Below, in pieces: positions 59,429-64,000 of a DNA stretch of 64,000 nt. This DNA comes from an uncultured Bacteroidaceae bacterium (GTDB taxonomy: Bacteria; Bacteroidota; Bacteroidia; Bacteroidales; Bacteroidaceae), in assembly GCA_905235285.1 (NCBI GenBank), contig CAJOLI010000005.1, positions 1 through 64,000 on the forward strand. The letters run 5' to 3'. The notes below the pieces were generated by a model. The model saw only the letters and a list, made by a program, of their open reading frames with translations. It did no database searches and was not told the origin of the DNA. The translations under genes and the position numbers were made by a program. Position 1 is the stretch's first letter. The number at the start of each line of letters is the position of its first letter.

Positions 59429-61594
59429 TTAGAATGCATCGATTAGGATGAAGGGGTTGGTATGTCGTGGGGTGTTGTATTTGATGACATCATCTTGGAT
59501 GGAGAGTGTCGCGGCATCGAAGCGGAAGTATGGCCGCTGTTCGTGCATCAATCGTTGGCGGGCCTGTAAGAAGGCGTCATGGATGTCGGCGGTGGCGTCT
59601 TGCTGAAGAGCCTCGTAGAAATAGCGCATAAGTAAGCTGCACGAGATGTCGTTAACGCGCCAGAGCGAGACAATCACGGCCTGTGCGCCAGCTTGTTTGA
59701 GTGCGCGCTGAATGCCATAGATGCCGTCGTCGGTCAGGTGTCCTAACCCCGTCTCACATGCCGAGAGCACAATGAGTTTGGTGTGGCTAAAGTCTTGCCT
59801 CGACAGCTCCACCGCGGATAGTATGCCATCGTAGAGGTCCTCGTCGAAGGTCTTGGCCGACAGCGTCGTGGAAGCGCCTGCAAACAAGAGTCCGCTTTTC
59901 GACATAGACTCATCGTTGCTCAAGGGCTTGATATCGCTGTAAATGCCGATATTCCCATTATAGAATCCATGAGTTGACAGATGTACGACGTCATAGCCCT
60001 TGTTGAGCAGGCGGATGAAGTTCTCATCTGTAGCTGCCGTCCCGGTCAACAGGGTGTCTTGCGGATTGGCTCTGACGATGAATATTGAGTCAACCTCTTT
60101 CTTGGCATCTGGCAGTTCGCTGATGTGCGAGGTCACATTAGCGAGGTAGCGGTAGGCTGTTACGTCGTTTCCTCTTTCCGTCGGCTTGATGTTATCGCCA
60201 TACGTGATACCTCCGCAGATGAGAGCTTTGTTAAGCTGCACTGGTTTCCGTTTCTTCTGGATTAGGCGTGTCGAGGTGAGGCGATAGCACATCTTTTGAG
60301 TATCGGGCATCAGGTACTCGACGGCCCATTGGTGGAGCAGTCCGTCAGCCGAGAAATACACTTTGCGGGCGTCGCCGATGGCAGCCATCAGCGCAGGGCT
60401 CCAGATGAGATGCGGCAGGCGCCGGTCGTTGTAGAGCGTATCTTTCACCGCCGGCAGTGTGGCTGTCAGGGCCTCGCCAACGGTATAGCTGCTGGTAAGT
60501 GGCAAGCTTAGGAGGCTGTCGGTGGAGAAGAGGTCAATGAATCGTGGACGGGCGCTGCCCTGTCGAAGGACGAGGCAGCCCATCCTCACCTCTTCGCCAG
60601 GGCCGAAGTACTGAAGGAATTCTATTGCACAATCCTTTTCGCCCAGCTCTCTTCGCACTTGTTGCCAGTTCTTCTGGGCAATGTCCTGATTCCTTTCATA
60701 AGCGACGAGGTAGCCTTTGCTGAACAATGCGAGGTCATAAAGCATTTCTGGAGAATGGTTCCCCAGCCGGACGCAGTCGTAGAGGAACTGATGGTTGGCA
60801 AGCCAGTATTGTGCCCGCTGCGAAGCATCCATCGAAGCAAGCTGCCGGCCTATAGAGGTGTATTGTTCCTTGACATACTGTTCGTAGCACTTTGCGGCTT
60901 TGGCATAGTCCCCGTCGCCTTCATGCTCAGCCTGTAGCATCAGGATTTTCCCTTTCTTGCGCACAGCCTCGTGATATCCCTCCTGGGGATGCCTCTTGTA
61001 GTAGAGCAAAGCCTCATCGATTAATGACAACGCCTCGCTGAACAGCCCTAAACGGGCCTTGCATATCGCAAGCTGCGAGACGACCTGATAGCGGTCAGCG
61101 TCGTAAGATGGTATGTCGCTTTTATCGTCGTAGTAGATAAAAATGGTATCCAGCTGAGCGTGTGCTTTAATGTAGTCCTTGGTCTTGTAATAGAGCTGAG
61201 CCAGTTCCTTGTGCAAAGTGAGCTCATTCTTATGCATGCCCCATATATTATTTGTGGCCACTCGGCCGCGGAACAGCTCGAGGCTCTTGCGGTAATAATC
61301 TTCGGCCATTGCAGCGTAGGCCGGGTCTTCGGCCCAGCCATAATAGTATGAGCCGCACATCTTGAAGAAGTAAGCCTCATAGACATCCAGGGAGTCGGAG
61401 AGAAGATTAGTGTTCTGCGAGTATAGGTCGTAATACTCCTGGATGCAGACGTGCAGCTGCTGGTAATCATCAATCAAGTAGCAGCTTTCAGCTTTTTCGA
61501 GCAAAAGGGCGAGCCTCTGCCTGACATCGTCTTTCGCACGAACGGCTCCAAACGAAGTCAACAGTATGATGAAGAGCAGCAGGTGACGTCTCAT
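59429..61594 (-). CDS. TPR-like + CHAT domain (caspase-like) protein with signal peptide
   Basis: YDVVHLSTHGFYNG (catalytic His motif); HTKLIVLSACETGLGHLTDDGIYGIQRALKQAGAQAVIVSLWRVND (catalytic Cys motif); alpha-helical TPR-like N-half. Confidence 0.9.
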   Translation of the reverse strand: MRRHLLLFIILLTSFGAVRAKDDVRQRLALLLEKAESCYLIDDYQQLHVCIQEYYDLYSQNTNLLSDSLDVYEAYFFKMCGSYYYGWAEDPAYAAMAEDYYRKSLELFRGRVATNNIWGMHKNELTLHKELAQLYYKTKDYIKAHAQLDTIFIYYDDKSDIPSYDADRYQVVSQLAICKARLGLFSEALSLIDEALLYYKRHPQEGYHEAVRKKGKILMLQAEHEGDGDYAKAAKCYEQYVKEQYTSIGRQLASMDASQRAQYWLANHQFLYDCVRLGNHSPEMLYDLALFSKGYLVAYERNQDIAQKNWQQVRRELGEKDCAIEFLQYFGPGEEVRMGCLVLRQGSARPRFIDLFSTDSLLSLPLTSSYTVGEALTATLPAVKDTLYNDRRLPHLIWSPALMAAIGDARKVYFSADGLLHQWAVEYLMPDTQKMCYRLTSTRLIQKKRKPVQLNKALICGGITYGDNIKPTERGNDVTAYRYLANVTSHISELPDAKKEVDSIFIVRANPQDTLLTGTAATDENFIRLLNKGYDVVHLSTHGFYNGNIGIYSDIKPLSNDESMSKSGLLFAGASTTLSAKTFDEDLYDGILSAVELSRQDFSHTKLIVLSACETGLGHLTDDGIYGIQRALKQAGAQAVIVSLWRVNDISCSLLMRYFYEALQQDATADIHDAFLQARQRLMHEQRPYFRFDAATLSIQDDVIKYNTPRHTNPFILIDAF

Positions 61595-62220
61595 TATTTC
61601 TGTGGGTTGTAGTTGAGGATGGTGAACGACTCCTGCTCGGCCACGTTGTCTGGCGCAAGAGAGATGGAGAACGTGATGCTATCTTGCAGGGCTACGCGCC
61701 CTAAGCTAATCAAGACGATGCCTTCGTTGTCGGGAGTAGAACTCTTGTCGTTGACGGCGACGGAATACCTGGCTTTTGGGTTGAAAGGTATGAAGGCGAA
61801 CTCCTGAGGTCCGAGATGGCTGGTGAGAGTATATGAGACGGTTTTCCCTCTTGGCACGGTCTTTTCTATCGCGGAATAGAAGATGCCTTTCTCCGTGCTG
61901 TTGAAGAATTCCCCTTTCGACACGAGGCCTCTGTTTTGCCGGTCGTAGACGAAGGTTACGACCTGATTCATCTTGAATTTGTTGGCCCCGGCACCCCTAT
62001 ATTCATCAGCGGCTCGTCCGATTTCGTCCATCAGCGTAATCTTAGGCTTCCCCGCTTCAGACCATCTGAGCACGGTCTGATTCAGTGCTGTTTTTGAGAC
62101 CTTCGTCTTTCGCAGGGCAATGACGTCCTTCACTAGTGAAGAGAGATGGGACGCTTCTTGAGCAGAGGGCCCTTGGAGGCAGAGGGCCGTCAAAAGTAAG
62201 AAAAGTATAATTCGCTTCAT
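61594..62220 (-). CDS. Small secreted protein of unknown function
   Basis: Signal peptide MKRIILFLLLTALCLQGPSA; start overlaps the downstream CHAT gene as TAATG. Confidence 0.7.
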   Translation of the reverse strand: MKRIILFLLLTALCLQGPSAQEASHLSSLVKDVIALRKTKVSKTALNQTVLRWSEAGKPKITLMDEIGRAADEYRGAGANKFKMNQVVTFVYDRQNRGLVSKGEFFNSTEKGIFYSAIEKTVPRGKTVSYTLTSHLGPQEFAFIPFNPKARYSVAVNDKSSTPDNEGIVLISLGRVALQDSITFSISLAPDNVAEQESFTILNYNPQK

Positions 62221-62786
62221 AATTCAATCATTTCTTCTGGCCAATTGTCGTAGCTTGGTGTAGGTGAGATTCTGGCTGGGCCTTGCGCAGCTATGGCCTG
62301 CCGCTTTTCGTGCAGGCATCTGGCCCGTTCTTTCTCGGCAATGTCCTGAAGCTCCTGCACGCCGGGCCGTTCTGCAGGGTTCCATGCCAGGCATCGTTGC
62401 ATGACAGGCGTCAAGGCCTGATGCTTTTTCTGCAATCCGGGTAATGCCACCTTAGGGTAAGCCTGTTGGTATTGTCCTCCATAACCTCCGAAGAGAATGC
62501 GCCCGGACGAGGCAAAGTAGATGTTCGCACCTAAAGCCCACACGAACTGGGCTTCAGACGCGGTCTCCATCATGCCCTGACATTCGGGCGGCAAGAATTC
62601 GGCCTTTGCCTCTTGCGAGACATCCATCAGGAATCTGTCTGCATCTACGATGACAGACTGGGGTGTGGGCAGAAACTGCTTCATGGGGTTCTTCCTTACG
62701 ATGTCACACAGGTCGATAATCATCGTCCATATGGCATCCTCGGTGCAGAATCCTGCTATGTGATGAAGTCTTAATGTCTCATTCAT
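62217..62786 (-). CDS. Degenerate protein-kinase C-lobe (pseudokinase-like)
   Basis: LPTPQSVIVDADRFLMDVSQ aligns with the HxDLxPxNILxDxxGxxxLxDFG region without catalytic residues; ...LTPVMQRCLAWNPAERPGVQEL matches the kinase subdomain XI pattern. Confidence 0.6.
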   Translation of the reverse strand: MNETLRLHHIAGFCTEDAIWTMIIDLCDIVRKNPMKQFLPTPQSVIVDADRFLMDVSQEAKAEFLPPECQGMMETASEAQFVWALGANIYFASSGRILFGGYGGQYQQAYPKVALPGLQKKHQALTPVMQRCLAWNPAERPGVQELQDIAEKERARCLHEKRQAIAAQGPARISPTPSYDNWPEEMIEL

Positions 62787-64000
62787 TGTCAGGGCCTCCT
62801 TTCATGTTTAGAATCACCGACGATGGCACGGCACGCTTGAAGATGCCGCTGCTTATGCTATCTACGCGTGATACGATTCCCACAGCGACGATGCCATCGG
62901 ACGTTTTTGTCAGCACCGGCCCTCCCGAGAAGCCGTGGTTGATGTTGGCCTCAAAGACGATGTTCTCTGCCTCAGGATGTAAGTCTTGCTTGATGGTGCC
63001 TTCGCTGTAGGTGACGCGTCGGGTATTCGAATTAGTGATGGGATATCCGCAAACCATCAGCGAAGCACCTTTGGGCAGCTCTTGCAACTCCTGCTCAGAG
63101 GCAAGGGCAATCTTTCCTTTCTCTGCGAAGCCGTCAATCCACAGGACGTCTCCCATTTCCATTTGTGAATCCTGAAAGTAAGGCTGGATGGTGCGCCAGT
63201 AATAGTCTTGGTTGAAATCGGCCAAAAGGAAGATGCCGTCTTTTGCCGTGTTGATATGTACGCGTGGATCCGCCGAATGGAACGCAAATTTCTGTTCTCC
63301 CATGAAGTCGTAGATGCTAAAGAAAGCCCGTAGCTGCATCGTCGAGTCCTCGTGCTGCGCTTGATTGAACGTCTCAGTTTCTATCGCCCATTTAACGATA
63401 TCGTCGTCGGCAAGGCTCTTGTACTTCCGGGTCAGGTCAACGCTCGCGCCAATCCAGTATTCCACACAATGCCGGGCCGTAACGAGGATGCCGTCAGTGG
63501 TGAGGAACGCTGTCCCAGTGGGCGCTTCGCCCGAAAGAATCTTGACGCGTCGTTGTTCAATCTCATTACCATGATGGATCAAGAGCTGCTTCACGGAATC
63601 CGTCCTGATGAGGTAAAGAGATTCCTCGAGAGGCGTCACGTCGGCCACGCTTATCGGTTCCTGTTTTCTCCCGAAGAAGAGGAATACGACCGCAAAGAGC
63701 AACAAGCCAACGGCAAGCCAAAGCGCTGCCCCCCGCATTGTCGTATTGGACTCCTGCTTGCGATGGACTTGGAAGAGCAGGGCCATCTGCTGCCCTTCGA
63801 AATGGATGATATCCCCGTTTACGAGCCGACAGGCATAGCCAATCTCGCCTTTTCCCTCAATCGAGATGCCGGTGTGTTGCGAGCGTCTGATGATATACCA
63901 GCCACGGCAATCGTCGTCGTGGATGATTGTTGCATAGTATTCAGGCTGAAACGAGGCAGAGTCATAGCGGATGTCGCAGTCGGCACTCTCGCCGATATTA
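62779..64000 (-). CDS. FHA domain - TM - trypsin-like serine protease (CDS continues beyond the window; ORF track starts at an internal Met at 63786)
   Basis: Open frame continues to the edge: NIGESADCDIRYDSASFQPEYYATIIHDDDCRGWYIIRRSQHTGISIEGKGEIGYACRLVNGDIIHFEGQQ (FHA-like). Then TM GAALWLAVGLLLFAVVFLFFG and GTAFLTTDGILVTARHCVEYW...NINHGFSGGPVLTKTSDGIVAVGIVS. Confidence 0.8.
   Translation of the reverse strand, partial: NIGESADCDIRYDSASFQPEYYATIIHDDDCRGWYIIRRSQHTGISIEGKGEIGYACRLVNGDIIHFEGQQMALLFQVHRKQESNTTMRGAALWLAVGLLLFAVVFLFFGRKQEPISVADVTPLEESLYLIRTDSVKQLLIHHGNEIEQRRVKILSGEAPTGTAFLTTDGILVTARHCVEYWIGASVDLTRKYKSLADDDIVKWAIETETFNQAQHEDSTMQLRAFFSIYDFMGEQKFAFHSADPRVHINTAKDGIFLLADFNQDYYWRTIQPYFQDSQMEMGDVLWIDGFAEKGKIALASEQELQELPKGASLMVCGYPITNSNTRRVTYSEGTIKQDLHPEAENIVFEANINHGFSGGPVLTKTSDGIVAVGIVSRVDSISSGIFKRAVPSSVILNMKGGPDNE

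Overview
Bacteroidales (Prevotella-like) chromosomal window, judged from SusC/SusD pairs, T9SS-type C-terminal sorting tails and codon usage. Main content: (1) a tcdA-like gene and an outer-membrane beta-barrel pseudogene (0.9-2.5 kb); (2) minus-strand T9SS-sorted secreted proteins, including an alginate-lyase-like protein with a CBM6-like module, an ECF sigma factor, and a membrane-tethered reg_prop/AraC regulator (2.6-15.4 kb); (3) a large plus-strand polysaccharide utilization locus, with three fasciclin-like proteins interleaved with two SusC/SusD pairs, followed by heparinase II/III-like, GH97, GH39, GH106, GH127 and GH88 enzymes (15.6-45.1 kb), interrupted by a ~1.08 kb non-coding long-inverted-repeat element; (4) purE, tRNA-Arg(CCT), a 5'-nucleotidase, a BspA-like LRR protein, a giant FN3/CARDB-like secreted protein and an HU-like/winged-helix protein (45.5-56 kb); (5) a tightly coupled minus-strand operon (56.4 kb to the window edge) encoding a Rossmann/TIR-DUF4062-like + TM + PBP-like protein, a secreted orphan, a TPR-CHAT caspase-like protein, a small secreted protein, a degenerate kinase C-lobe and an FHA-TM-trypsin protein. 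The last operon is the best candidate for an undescribed signalling or conflict system, and its 3' end abuts an ABC-permease gene remnant. Non-coding highlights are four unrelated tandem arrays that share a 21-22 bp period, long perfect palindromes, and a dispersed TGTCCGCTAAAA end motif located just downstream of gene ends. All family calls are by eye from the translations; no database search was run.
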